Assembly (NCBI GenBank): GCA_003254925.1
Contig: QANZ01053544.1
Location: 68,635 to 132,634, forward strand
DNA length: 64,000 nucleotides
Source of the DNA: Chamaecrista fasciculata
Taxonomy: Eukaryota; Streptophyta; Magnoliopsida; Fabales; Fabaceae
Reading direction: 5' to 3'
The notes beneath the pieces are model-generated. The model saw nothing but the letters and a program-made list of their open reading frames with translations, had not been told where the DNA came from and did no database searches. Of the stretch, positions 23,823 through 35,699 are shown one piece after another. Position 1 is the first letter of the stretch; each line of letters starts with the position of its first letter. The translations under genes were made by a program, and so were the position numbers.

Positions 23823-25230
23823 GGCCAAAGTCCTATTTTGGTCCCCCAGTTATGCTCCTTGTTCCAAATAGGTCCCTCAGTTACTTTTTGTTCCATATTG
23901 GTCCCCCAGTTATGCAAAACTTGAAAAAGTTGGTCCCTCTAAGGTTTTCTATCCATTTTTCCGTTAAAAAAAAGAGGAAAAATAAACTTTCATCCCCAAA
24001 AGTTTTATTTTCTTATATTAAAGTCCTTTTCTTTTTATAATAGGATCAAAGCATAAGAAAATGAAATAAATTAAGATTTTAAGTGAATTTACCCAAAAAC
24101 ACAAAATAAATCTCTCTCTCTGATTCCCCCTCTCTCTCTCTCTGATTCCGATTCCCGGCGGAGACCCTCCTCCGCCACCTTGTGCCGCCGCGCTGGCTCC
24201 TTCTTCTTCATCATCCAGAGGCAGTCTCTCATACGTGGCATTTGCAAACGTGGCAGCGATCACCATGACAGGGCCTGCCGCGACAAGAGAGCCGACGACG
24301 CTTCCTCCGACGACTTGGCCTTGGCCTACGGCAAGGTAGACGGTGAGGCCAGTAGAGCCGGGAGGGGCAGGACCGGGAGGAAGGCGCCGGTGAGGGAGAG
24401 AATTTCGAATCTGCCGTGGAGAGCGACAACAGCACCGGGAGCGGCAGGTTGACGAAGAGTGACGTTGGCAACAGAGCCGCTGCCGCTGAGGACGCAGACG
24501 CCGCGTTGACGCCTGCGAGCGAATTGGGCGACGGATTCGGTGACGTCGGCTCCGCCGGCGACTTCCATGACGTGGCTGCGGAGGGCGTTGGGGGAGTCGC
24601 GGGTGACGAAGATGGGGGGCTTGGGTTTGTTTTTGGAGCCAGGAGGGCGGCCTCGGGGCCTGCGGGAGCCAACGTCGACTTGGCCTTCCTTGGGCTCTTC
24701 GGTGGTGTCGTGTGGTCATGGTCGTCATCGTCATCGCGGGAGGCGTCGTTGATGGAGAGATCTGTATGGCGTTTGCTGAGTTGATGATGATGAGCAACGG
24801 CAGGGGAGTTGGGTGTTGCAGCAGTAGAGTGAGGGTCTACTCCCGGCAGAGACGGAGGCGGTGGTGGGGGAGGAGGAGAAGAGAGTGAGAGTGAAGAGAG
24901 AGAGAGAGGGAATCAGAGAGAGAGGGGGGGAACGAGAGAGAGATTTATTTTGTGTTTTTGAGTAAATTCACTTAAAATCTTAATTTACTTCATTTTCTTA
25001 TGTTTTGATCCTATTATAAAAAGAAAAGGACCTTAATATAAGAAAATAAAACTTTTGGGGATGAAAGTTTATTTTTCCTCTTTTTTTAACGGAAAAATGG
25101 ATGGAAAACGTTAGAGGGACCAACTTTTTCAAGTTTTGCATAACTGGGGGACCGATATGGAACAAAAAATAACTGGAGGACCTATTTGGAACAAGGAGCA
25201 TAGCTGGGGGACCAAAATAGGACTTTGGCC
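23823..25230. mobile_element. Pack-MULE carrying an AT-hook (AHL) gene copy
   Basis: It starts GGCCAAAGTCCTATTTTGG and ends with the reverse complement. A perfect 9-bp duplication, TATAAATAT, lies at 23814-23822 and 25231-25239. The inverted arms extend about 310 bp on each side and remain well paired (for example TTTTTATAATAGGATCAAAG against CTTTGATCCTATTATAAAAA, with one mismatch). Between them is a GC-rich block of about 700 bp that resembles an AHL gene on the minus strand. There is no transposase. The close match of the arms suggests fairly recent insertion. Confidence 0.92.
24145..24770 (-). pseudogene. AHL (AT-hook motif nuclear-localized, PPC/DUF296 domain) gene copy inside a Pack-MULE
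   Basis: The minus strand encodes, in order, an AT-hook ([17 protein letters not shown]), the PPC/DUF296 domain ([63 protein letters not shown]), and then, in another frame, [43 protein letters not shown] and an acidic Gly-rich tail. One frameshift lies near 24374-24384, inside the PPC domain. A second lies near 24695-24720 between an Asp/His-rich leader and the AT-hook, with an in-frame TGA upstream. AHL genes of this type are intronless, which may help whole-gene capture. As it stands it cannot make a complete AHL protein, unless the indels are assembly errors. Intact AHLs bind AT-rich matrix-attachment DNA and repress growth genes. Confidence 0.88.
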
Positions 25231-25264
25231 TATAAATATTAGTAATTAAGAATGATTAGTTATT

Positions 25265-25440
25265 AGCTTAAGTGCACTTTTGGTCTCATAACTTTGGCAA
25301 AGGTTTCAATTTAGTCCCATAACTTTTTTTGTTGCAATTTTGGTCCCATAATTTTGGCAAAGGTCTCAATTTGGTCCCATAACTTTTTTTGTTGCAATCT
25401 TGGTCTCATAACTTTTGAAAACGTCTCACTATTGGTCCTA
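25265..25440. mobile_element. Truncated MULE arm (one end only)
   Basis: GCTTAAGTGCACTTTTGGTC and the following AACTTTTTTTGTTGCAA units match the arms of the elements at 3340 and 16462. The opposite arm is missing before 25660, so only half of the element remains. Confidence 0.6.
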
Positions 25441-25659
25441 ATACTGATTTCCATCTATTATCTGCCGCTAAAATGTCTCCCAAGTCCCAACCATGCCTAT
25501 AGTTACTTATTTCCTTTTAAAAATATGTTAAAGAATTATGGAGATAAGTTGTCACTTTTTTTTTTCAAAAAAAATGAGATATATATGAGTTAGATGCCAC
25601 ATAGATAATTAATTAACATAATTAGCGGTGTTAGTCTTTGAGGGTGATTTTATAAATTA

Positions 25660-26051
25660 GGGTAAATTCCACTTTATTACCCTGTTCTATGGACCAATTC
25701 CACTTTGGTACCCTATTCTTTCAAAAGTGACACTTTGGTACCCTGTTTTTTTCAAAAATATCATTTTGGTACCCTGTTCTTTCAAAAGTGACATTTTGGT
25801 ACCCTATTCTTTGGACCAAGTGACACTTTGGTACCCTGTTCTTTCACTATTTGTTATCCTATTCTATCTTTTTTAGGGTACCAAAGTGTCACTTGGTCTA
25901 AAGAACAGAGTACCAAAATGTCACTTCTGAAAGAACAGGGTACCAAGATGACATTTTTTAAAGAACAGGATACCAAAGTGTCACTTTTGAAAGAACAGGG
26001 TACCAAAGTGGAATTGGTCTATAAAACAGGGTACCAAAGTAGAATTTACCC
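25660..26051. mobile_element. MULE-type foldback element (GGGTAAATTCCAC ends)
   Basis: It starts GGGTAAATTCCACTTTATTACC and ends GGTACCAAAGTAGAATTTACCC. A perfect 9-bp duplication, TATAAATTA, lies at 25651-25659 and 26052-26060. It is composed of about ten copies of GGTACCCTGTTCTTTC or its complement, arranged as two inverted arms. No captured gene. Confidence 0.87.
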
Positions 26052-26216
26052 TATAAATTATTATAGGTATTGAGTTAAAAAGAATGAAACTAGAGGGACT
26101 GGATTATAAACTCTCTCAAAGTATAAAGACCAAAAGATTATTTCAACCATAGTTATGCAAATAATGGTACACGTGGCTGCCCTACGTCTTCCTTGAAAAA
26201 GAAAACAAAAAAATAA

Positions 26217-27274
26217 GGGTAAATTACAAATTAAGTACGTGGTTAGGGCGAATCTCACATCACTGACGTGTGGTTTCAAAAATTGCACTTTAGGTACCTG
26301 AAATGTGCGCTGTTTAGCAATTAGGGTAGCTGTGTTTTTGTTCTGTTAATTTGAAGGGAAAATGTTGACGTGACACAATCTTAGCCATCGATTTCCAATG
26401 TATCTTAACCGTCGATTTCTATTGCATCTTAGTCGTTGGTTTCTCTTGCATCTGAGTCGTTGGTTTCCACTCCAAGGTTAAAATCTCATTTTTGGTTCTT
26501 AAACTATGGGGTAAGTTTCATTTTGGTCATAAAAGCTATTTTTTGTTTCATTTTTGTCCTTAAACTTTCACATTTTTTCCGTTTTGATCTCCAAAATGTG
26601 ATTTTATCGGAATTTTCACCATTATTCTTAGTCATAAATTAGAGATAAAAATTAACCACAAATTTATCTCCAATTTGTAATTAAGAATGAACATTTCTCT
26701 TCCTCTCTTTTTTAACTCATTTATTATTACGTATTTGAGTATGGCTGAACAAAAACATAAAAAATACATAAAATAAATAAATGGGTTAAATAAAAAATAT
26801 GATTTTTTTTTTTAAAAATGAAGTAACCAAGTTTGGCTCGGCCAGGCCCGATGGCCCGCCCTTAGTCTAACCGGGTCGGATCTCAAGTCCATCCCGTGAT
26901 TACTCCTATATTTGAGAGAGAAATGGTTCATCTTAATTATTTAGGTTCGAAATAGCAGCGTAAACAATATGAAATAACATTTTTGGGACAAAAAAGGAAA
27001 CAAATATGAAAGTTTGAGGACTAAAATGAAATAAAAAAATAGTTTTAGGACCAAAGTGAAACTTATCCCATAGTTCGTGGACCAAAATTTGATTTTTCAC
27101 TGACTCACGTGAGCGCCACGTCATCATTTTCCGTTAAAATTGACGGAATAAAACCACAGGTACCCTAATTGCTAAACAGCGCACATCTCAGGTACCTAAA
27201 GTGCAATTTTTCAAACCACACGGCAGTGATGTGAGATTCGGCCAAACCACATGTACTTAATTTGTAATTTACCC
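26217..27274. mobile_element. MULE-type foldback element abutting the DCD gene
   Basis: It starts GGGTAAATTACAAATTAAGT and ends with the reverse complement. A perfect 9-bp duplication, AAAAAATAA, lies at 26208-26216 and 27275-27283. Outer arms of about 130 bp surround a second, inner inverted pair (TTTTGGTTCTTAAACTATGG against a CATAGTTCGTGGACCAAAA-like sequence), so it may be one element nested in another. The right duplication is immediately followed by the presumed 5' UTR of the DCD gene. Confidence 0.87.
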
Positions 27275-27283
27275 AAAAAATAA

Positions 27284-28771
27284 TGTGACGGAGGAGAGGG
27301 GTCTTCAGCTTTTGCTTGCTGGCTACTGCAAATCGAAGTGGATTTACAGTTTCATCATCATTCGTCTCGGCTTCATTTCTCACTGGTACTATTACTTCTT
27401 TCTCTATTATGATCTTCAATTCTCGATTTCCCTCCATTATACTTGAGTTTGACTGCCTGAAACCCTTGATAACTCTTTCTCGTTTATTTCGCTCTCGGAT
27501 TATCTATCTTTTCTTCTCATCTGCATTTCCCGCATTTCCTAAATATAACTCGTTTTAACAAGCAACGATTTCGTGCTTTGCTACTTCACTCAAGATTACC
27601 CGAAAGGCCTCCTTTGGTTTTTTTTTTTTTTTTGAGTATTTAGACAACAATTTGCATTTCGGTTTTAGGGTTTAGTCGGACGAGCTTCGGTTTCGTCGGA
27701 CGAGCTTATTTACGGCAGGTTACGACTCTTCGATTCTCCGGTAGGCCACTCACTGCGTATTCTATTGAAATGAAGTGCCATATCTTTTTCTCTGTTTTAC
27801 CAAGAGCCCGCTCATTTTGCCCTATTTCACCCGCTGTATAGTACTATTCTTGTATTTTTTTTGGGGGGGGGGGGNGGGCCAAATACATTATTCTTGTGCT
27901 TGATACTGATAAGTGGCTTATCGGAGAATCAAAGAACAGGACCCGAATGTGTTTATTTCACTTTGGTGACTTATTATGACTCATGAGTAACATTGCTTCT
28001 GTTGTTTATTTGATTTGAAGGCCAAATTTTATGCTTTTCTTCTTTCTTTTGCTCCTGCATTTTGAATTTGACATTAGTCACATTACATTTGTGCTGATCA
28101 TGAATGCCTGTTGGTGTTTTTATGGCATCATATGATTCAATAAACTCCACATTACACCTTCAGGTCATGCTCAGTTCGTTGTTATATCTGTTGAATTGCT
28201 TAGGCATGGCTTATTGACTGGAATAGGAGTGAAAAATTATATCCATGGGAATGACACTTATGGTAGGGTGGAAAGATGAAAATGCCACAAAGTAATTTGT
28301 TATATTGTTTGATATGGATATGGATATCATATTGCTTCAAGCTAACATTCCAAGATCTTGTTGACTGTTTAATTAGTCTTCTATCTGTTTCTTATTTGTC
28401 AAATAACTTTCTTGGGAGAAAACACTTTTATTTGTGAATTACAGTATTTCTTAAGGTTGTGACTTTTGACGGTATTCAAAAAAAAAAAAAGAGCATTTAA
28501 TTCAGAGTGAATTAACATCTTTGGTGGATCTGGCATAATTAGTGTGTGCTTCTGGATCAGCTTTCACTTTCCTGTTTTTTTATCGCCTTGTTCATATCTC
28601 TATTCGTTTGACTTTTATTTCTACTGGAAATTCTGCCATATCCATGCTCTTTCTTCCTTATGAGTGATGATGGTATCAGCATACTTGAAATTAGTTCGTC
28701 CTTTCGTAATTCGTATTCCTCCCCTTCCTGACCCTCGTCATTCTTCTGTTGCTATTATAGACAGATATCCA
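27284..28771 (+). other. Presumed 5' UTR and leader intron of the DCD gene
   Basis: GC-richer sequence around 27284-27560 (GTGACGGAGGAGAGGGG, then CT-rich words) looks like a transcribed leader and contains candidate donor sites such as TCACTG|GTACTA near 27385. Just before the coding start, 28700-28764 is a strong polypyrimidine tract ending TTATAGACAG. An intron in the leader is therefore likely. A single N at 27875 lies in a G run. Exact leader exons cannot be set without transcripts. Confidence 0.45.
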
Positions 28772-29059
28772 ATGCCTGGAAATGAGATGGCTATGAACAA
28801 CCAGGAAGAACTCTCTGGCTTTATTTTCATGTGTAATGGAATGACAAAACCAGAGTGCTACCGATACCGAGTTTTTGGGCTTCCTATAGGGAGAAAGGAA
28901 GTTGTAGAGAAAATCCAGCCTGGCACCTACCTTTTCTTGTTTGACGTTGATTTAAAGCTTCTCTATGGTATATATGCAGCAACCTCTTGTGGGAAGCTAA
29001 GGATAGAACAATCAGCTTTTCGTGGCAAATTCCCTGCCCAGGTGACCTATAAACTTTTG

Positions 29060-29102
<43 letters not shown>

Positions 29103-30985
29103 CAACCTACATGAACCTATCCAAAATTGTTTTGCGGAAAAGACAGGCCAAACCACTCACTAAAAGTGGTTTATATTGATGTGGCTTGTAACTGAAATCA
29201 TTATGTTAGCATCAGTCAGATGGTCAGATTCTCTGATGTATATCATCTGATCACTTTGTACACAACCTTATATAGTTAGTAAATGGTTTAAGTATTTTGC
29301 TCCTGATTCTGACAATTAGATTTTGACATTATACCATGACATCTAACAATGTTTTAATTTTTCTTTCTCTGTCTGCCTGTTTCCTCCCTTTGTCTGTTCA
29401 GGTGAGCTTTAAAATATGTGAAGACTGTTTACCACTGCCAGAGAATTGCTTTAAACATGCAATTCTAGATAATTACCAGAAAGGTAGCAACAAATTTAGT
29501 CCTGAACTCAATCTTAGACAAGTAAGCATCATTATCTTCTCTTGTAAATCAATTTAGTTAAAATTATTCCAATTTTCTTTTCTTTTTTAATATTAAGAAA
29601 AGAAAAGAAAAACTCCTCTCTTTACTGGTATTTACTATTTACACAGCTGGAGTTTGTTGTGGTGGTGCAGGTAAGAAGTCTATTGTCACTGTTTCGCCCA
29701 TTATTTCCCAACAAGCAAATTATGATGCCAAATTTAGCTCCAGCACAGTTCCAAGCTTCAGGGAACCAGCTTCATCTTCCAGCATGGTCACATTCTCATT
29801 CAACTGGCAATAGTAGCAGTTATGCTGAATTACTGCCAGGTCATCATTCATATCACGATATGCGAAATCATCAACCTGAATATTATTCCTCCTTGAGGAA
29901 TATGAGCAACATTCGTGATCCATCACTGCAAGATCCTCAGCATGCTCATCAGATCCTAAACCAACAAGTGACACAACCTGTATCTTGTTCCTACATGTCA
30001 AGTACTGGTTTGGGCCATGCTCAATCGCTGTCAGACCCTCAGCATACACATATCCTAACCCCACAGCCTAACATCCATTTTTCCACGGTGAATATGGGCA
30101 GCAGTCAAGCTCAACCATTGCAAGATCCTCAACATGTACATCAGTATATTTTAAATCCACAGCCAGATTTTAATCCCCACATCATGAATACAGACTATCT
30201 CAATCCCATTATGCAGTCGCATGCTTCATCATCATCAAATTATCCATATTATTCTGAAAATATCATGTCCCCATATGTCCGTAATGAAGTTGTCACCTCT
30301 GCCCCGTATTCATATCAAGGGTACATCTCAACTTTTCTTGGGTCAACTTTGTTTAATCCTTTTTGTAGATAAAATAGTTTTGATTTATGAGATGTGATGA
30401 TATCTTTTTAACTACTTTAGCATCGTTTTTTATTTTTATTTTTTGCATTCGGGAAGTACTTTTTAACCTGAACAAGTAGATTTCTGCGTAGGCTATCTTA
30501 AATGACTATTTGAAAATTTTGTTTTTGCCTTTTTTTTCTTCATGGGAATCAGAGAGAGGACATTGGCTAAAACTGTACTCTGTCTAGAACTCTCTAGTGC
30601 ATATGCCATTAAATTGCCTGTCCTAAATTCCTAGACAACGTATGAATTTAATATAAAAATTTAAATTTGTTTGCTGAACTAGCATATGTTGGGTGCATGT
30701 CTATGAACATTTACCAATCTCTTGTTGACTATATAGTGAAATTGTCAATCTCCATTTTTGTCGAACAGTTATGGAGCTGTGCAAGGGATGTACGGAGATC
30801 AAAATGGAGCTGTGCAAGGGATGTATGGAGATCAAAATATCGGTATGAGAAATGAGTATTATGGGTTATCTATGCAGAGTTTGCCTACAGAGAATAATAT
30901 TGCTCCCCAACAAGAGAATACAGTTGAGCACAACCCAATCTCATCTTATAATCAGACAGTTTCTCAATCATATATCCAATTATGA
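28772..30985 (+). CDS. DCD (development and cell death) domain protein
   Basis: Four exons join in frame: 28772-29041, 29402-29521, 29671-30320 and 30769-30985, giving 418 residues. The DCD domain spans about residues 13-140: [50 protein letters not shown] and [11 protein letters not shown] are all in the usual order. Plant DCD proteins respond to stress, hormones or pathogens, and some act in cell-death pathways; this member's role is unknown. The C-terminal two-thirds is low complexity, rich in Gln, His, Asn and Ser. It includes three imperfect copies of a DPQHxHxIL-NPQP unit and a tandem [10 protein letters not shown] pair. The start is the ATG after a polypyrimidine/acceptor-like tract; ATG 28667 is also in frame and would add 35 residues. 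Intron 1 has a 37-bp (TA)n tract. Confidence 0.9.
29064..29100. repeat. (TA)n microsatellite in DCD intron 1
   Basis: About 18 uninterrupted TA units. Likely polymorphic. Confidence 0.95.
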
Positions 30986-32100
30986 AGGCTTCTTCGACCA
31001 TTTAAGCAATCCTTATATCTTCCTCACGCCACATCATCTTCTTTATGTGATATATATGTATATATGCAGGGGCTACTTAAAGTTTTTGTTTAGTGTTAGG
31101 AACAGAAGTAGGATAGTGGTTATTTTGGGTTCCCCATTAGATAGATATTGGCACAAAATAGAGCCTTAGAGGGCTAGACTCATTTTATGTGTTTTAGAGA
31201 ACATTCCAGTTAACGCAAGTTTAGTTAAAGCTGTTATGTGTTAGTTTTGTATAACCGCTCTCCTTTGATATATATACACACACTATAGTAGGCATGTAAA
31301 TATTATTTTAAAATTTAAAATTAATTGTAATGATTTCTATCATGTACATAAAAAAATTACGAACAATCATTTAATAATTATTTTATTATATTTATACTAT
31401 ATTATATGTGGGGTGTTTTTGGTTGATTAAAAATAATTAAATTAAAAATTAAAAAAATAAGAAATAAACATGTGGAACTTGATAATTGGCTAACTGTATA
31501 GATAATAGGAGAGAGTGTGAGAGAGAAAGTAGTAGATGAAATTTAAGAAAGTGAAAACTTATTATTTGGTCTTTAAATTTTTACACTTCTAACGATTTAG
31601 TCGTTGAATAATAGAATTATACTATTTAGTTATTGAATAATTACAAATATCAAATCAAATATTATATACATAAGTTACTGATATTTTAGTTGATAACATA
31701 CTAAAATCCTCATTTCTTATCCATTGAATTTCCGGCCTCAAGCTTATATTTTTGGAGAAATTTTAAAACAATTTTTTCATTAAAACTTCTTTATGTAATG
31801 TCTATTAATTAGTATAAAGTTATATAATATAAATGATATTGTTGTAACATTTAATATTATTCAAAAACATAATCGTCAATTGTTGACTTTTAAACATCTT
31901 GAATTATATGACAGTTAAATTTAAAGTTACTTTAAAACGGTCCTTAATCCGGAAGTCCAAATGAGGGAGCGAAGTCCCACACACACACATGGAAAATTAA
32001 GAAAAGAAAACTGGGGGCAGAGAAAAAGAAATAAAATGCATGCTAAAGTCATTTCTTTTTTATGAAAAAATATGTTTATTTTGCTTGTCTTCTAGTTTTC
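30986..32100. other. 3' flank of DCD gene and intergenic DNA
   Basis: A 3' UTR-like stretch runs to about 31290. From 31385 to 31700 there is AT-rich repeat sequence beginning TATACTATATTATATG, similar to 22340-22460. Nothing else is recognisable. Confidence 0.45.
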
Positions 32101-32292
32101 GATCAGTTTCAGTTTCACACGAGCAACGACACATGTATATAAAACTAAAATCGTTGAAGCAAAATTCTAGAAACCTTAAATTCCCCCTGATCCTTTCTTT
32201 ATTCTATTCAATTCTATGTTTTTATATTTGATATCTATCCAATCCATAACCATACATCATTATTATCCCTTTTGGGCTTATATATAATATAT
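32101..32292 (+). promoter_or_regulatory. Promoter of ERF copy 1 with block conserved in copy 2, and TATA-like sequence
   Basis: GATCAGTTTC followed by ACACGAGCA at 32101-32125 is matched by GATCAGTTTCACACGGGCA upstream of the second ERF gene. The TATA-like sequence CTTATATATAATAT is at about 32278-32291, some 125 bp before the start codon. The leader ends AAGTGGATCGAA, which both copies share. Confidence 0.5.
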
Positions 32293-32413
32293 TTGTAGTG
32301 AGAAAGCATTATACATAAAGAAACGACCGAGCCGATCGATCGTATCGATCACAGCTATATATATGTATATATTTGTGTTGAATGAATCAATAGGGAAAGT
32401 GGATCGAAAATAA

Positions 32414-33818
32414 ATGATGGATCCTGGAGAAGATGACAGGCAACCAGAGAAAGAAGAAGAAGAAGAAGATTATAAGAAGTGGTTTTTTCCCATACATAAT
32501 GAGCGTTCTGAAGAAGACATGTCGGCTATGGTGAGTGCTCTTGCTCAGGTGATTGGAGCATCCCCTAATAATTCTGGTACTTCTCTGTCGTCGTCCCATC
32601 AAAATAGTACACAACATGAGTCCCAGACAAAACAAGTACATCAAGGTACGTACGTAAGTACATGTTGTTCATATATACTTCATAATCAAGGATTACCCAT
32701 TTATTTAGGGTTGTCGATTCAAGTATGAATACAAGATCTATCCACCATGTGTTTTCTGTTTATCATAAGTCACAACACTGCTGATTTAATTTTTTGGGTC
32801 AACGTGTTCACAAATGCATATATATGGAACCTCTCCACCTTCAAATTGGATTTTGCTTCCTTAATGATATATATGGTTAGGGTTTCTTTTATATATCTTC
32901 ATTTCAGAAACTGAATTAATTAATATCTCCCTTCGATCTGCTACATATACATGTATATATGAAAAGAAAATTATAGGTGCAATATCTTTATTTTTTGTTA
33001 TTCATTTCTCTATATAGTATATATGAATAGACACAGAAAGAGAGGGTCTATATATTATTAGATGATATGGTATATATGAAGCATGCATGAACAATATGCT
33101 CAGCATGATGCATGTATATATTGTGGAATATATATAATTAATAATTATACGTTGGTGGATATATATATATATGTATGAAGAGAGAAGTAGTAGTACAAGG
33201 AGAAGACAGTATAGAGGCGTGAGGCAAAGGCCATGGGGAAAATGGGCGGCTGAGATTAGAGATCCAAAGAAAGCAGCTCGAGTTTGGCTTGGAACATTCG
33301 ATACTGCCGAGGCTGCTGCATTTGCGTACGATGAAGCTGCCCTTAAATTCAAAGGCAACAAAGCTAAACTCAATTTTCCTGAAAGACTTCAACTTATTCA
33401 ACCTCAAACTCAAACTCAAACCACGTCGTCTTCACTTGCTCAATTTGGTTATAACCTCACAACAATTCCTCCTCCTCATCAACTTCACCAATATTACTCA
33501 TCAACAACTCATACTCCTAATAATAATAATTACCACCAATATCATCATCACCAGTTTCTGGGAACCACTAGTGACAATAATAATTATAACAATTTCAATA
33601 ACTATTATGCTATGCCTCCTCCTTTTTATTTGTCTTCATCTCCATCGTCCTCATCCTCATCATTAGTGTCATCATATGGGCTCTCTCATGATCATCCACA
33701 ACAACAACAACAACAAGATCAGTTTCTAAGGTATTCCATGCAATTTGGAGGTTCATCGTCTTCTACCTTTCACCCTCCTTATTCGGATTGGACACATCAT
33801 AACTTTGATGCCAAATAA
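32414..33818 (+). CDS. ERF114-like: AP2/ERF transcription factor, group X (ERF114-like), tandem copy 1
   Basis: Two exons, 32414-32645 and 33181-33818, join in phase 1 to give 289 residues. An acidic N-terminus is followed by [19 protein letters not shown] (about residues 32-50), the short motif typical of ERF group X (ABR1, ERF113, ERF114 and ERF115). The AP2 domain covers about residues 88-146 ([20 protein letters not shown] ... KLNFPER) and has the WAAEIRD of GCC-box binders. The C-terminus is Asn/His/Gln/Ser-rich and ends with an [12 protein letters not shown] block plus an aromatic tail, conserved in copy 2. Known family roles are wound response, regeneration and bud outgrowth; assignment to ERF114/EBE is inferred from the N-terminal motif and from proximity to LFY. 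The acceptor (ATGTATGAAG|AG) lacks a good polypyrimidine tract and includes an in-frame ATG at 33171. Confidence 0.92.
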
Positions 33819-34870
33819 ACCTTAAGACAAATACAACTATGCTGTGTTTTGATAAAGTAAATTTATGAAACAAAATAATTTTTGGAGATAATTGTTCTTT
33901 AAATCTATTAAAGTTATCGAAGTAAGTAATTCAATAATCTCTAAAAATTACTTTTTATCATAAATTTACCTTATTCACACACGGAAGGAGATACATACTC
34001 TAATAAGTAATTGTAAAGCAACAGTGTCATAGCCTTGTTTTCCCACTAGACTTCCCAATGCTGCTTTTCTTTTCTTTTTTCTTAATTTTTTTTTCTAATG
34101 TGTTGTCACACTTTATATCGTATTGCTGTTTACTATTATATTGATCATATTTTTGCATTTCTTTTTGGCCAAATATTTTGCATTTTTGCTTATGATCAAT
34201 TTCCATCTAAGGCCACAATATATATGATACCAATGGAAGTGTTTTGTTTTGCTTCATCCTTAATTACTAGCTACTTATAGCCTTGCCTTTTGGTATTTCA
34301 GTTTTTCGCGTATTTATTAATTAAAAAGCTGAGTTTTATATATGTTTATTAAAAAGGATGTGTCTATATATATATATATATACTAAGGGTTTTGCGTGCC
34401 CTAACAGACACGCAAATATGAATGTAACATTTAGACTTTAAAATGAGTTAAAATTGAAGAGTACATAAAAATTTAATATTGAAAAATTATTTAATCATAA
34501 TTTAAACTAAAATATTAAAATCAAATACACTACTTAAATAATTTATGCTTTATAATTTACATTGAGTGTGTTAAATAATGATCTCAAGTCAAGCTAATAC
34601 TGTAGTTTGCTAAAGATCAAATTTCAAAACATGAATAAGTCATATGATATCAAATGGACAACAAATAAATTAAAGCACATATAGAAGCATTGTGAAAGTC
34701 GAGAGAGCATGTGGTTGAATACCTTGGATTTGATCAAATATAGGGCGTGGGGTGTTTTTTTTTCGTAGAAAGATGAACTTCATTAATAAAGAGAAACAGA
34801 GTACATACAGGAAAGAAACATGGGGTGTTTTTCTGGACGTGAGATGGGGTGGTTTTTTTACATGGGGATC

Positions 34871-34902
<32 letters not shown>

Positions 34903-35699
34903 AAATAGATTAATGAGAATGAAGGTGGGGTGATTTTCTTATATATATATATATATATATATATATTTTATTATGCATAATGTTTAAATTAATTTATTTT
35001 ATACTATAGTTTTAATAGATCGATTATCAGAAAACTCCTTAGAGATATATAATAGTATAGATTATCTTATGATGTATACAACGTATAAATTTTAAAAGAC
35101 CATGTATGTTTAATTTGTTATACGTTAAGTTCAAACAACTTATAATTAAGTTTTTTTTGACATTTAATTAGTTGGAGATTAAATTACTTGCACGTATAGA
35201 AAATTAATAATGGCTATATATAATTTAATTAGATTGATATATATATATATATATAGACTAAATGTGAAAATATATAAAGATAAAATATGTTGACATCAAT
35301 TAATCCATATAACAAATTTCACTTCTTAGCAATAAATGACTTTCGGTATTGTTATTGGTAGATAGGCTAATAAGAACTTACATTAAGAATTGAAGCTCTT
35401 AGTTATGTACATTAAGAAGCATCAATATATAAACTGACTCAAGAAAAGTTTGGAGAAAGCAAGTTCGTTCGGTTTAATATATGTTTCCTGTCGAGTTTAC
35501 ATGACTAATTATATCCATTCACGTACGTAAAGTTGTAAACCATGGTTCTGGCATGCATGTATCAATAAATTATGAAATTTGCAATTTAATATGCCATTTT
35601 GGGGAAAGAAGTCCCACATATATAATTAACGGCCGGAATAATAAGAAAAGAAATGAATTGAAGAGCAAACTATACATATTAATGCGCAAGGAAGGCAAA
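33819..35699. other. Intergenic DNA downstream of ERF copy 1
   Basis: It holds short inverted sequences near 33860-33970 (AGTAAATTTATGA against TCATAAATTTACC) that could be a small MITE or act in 3' end formation. Two long (TA)n tracts lie near 34872-34967. No gene is seen. Confidence 0.45.
34872..34967. repeat. Two (TA)n tracts within a local repeat
   Basis: Pure TA runs lie at 34872-34899 and 34940-34967. GGGTGTTTTT/GGGTGATTTTCTT sequence separates and precedes them and occurs three times between 34745 and 34940. Confidence 0.85.

Noticed and set aside
24180-24784. Long plus-strand open frames across the GC-rich block
   Set aside because: These are antisense shadows of the AHL coding sequence on the minus strand, caused by its GC-rich codon usage.
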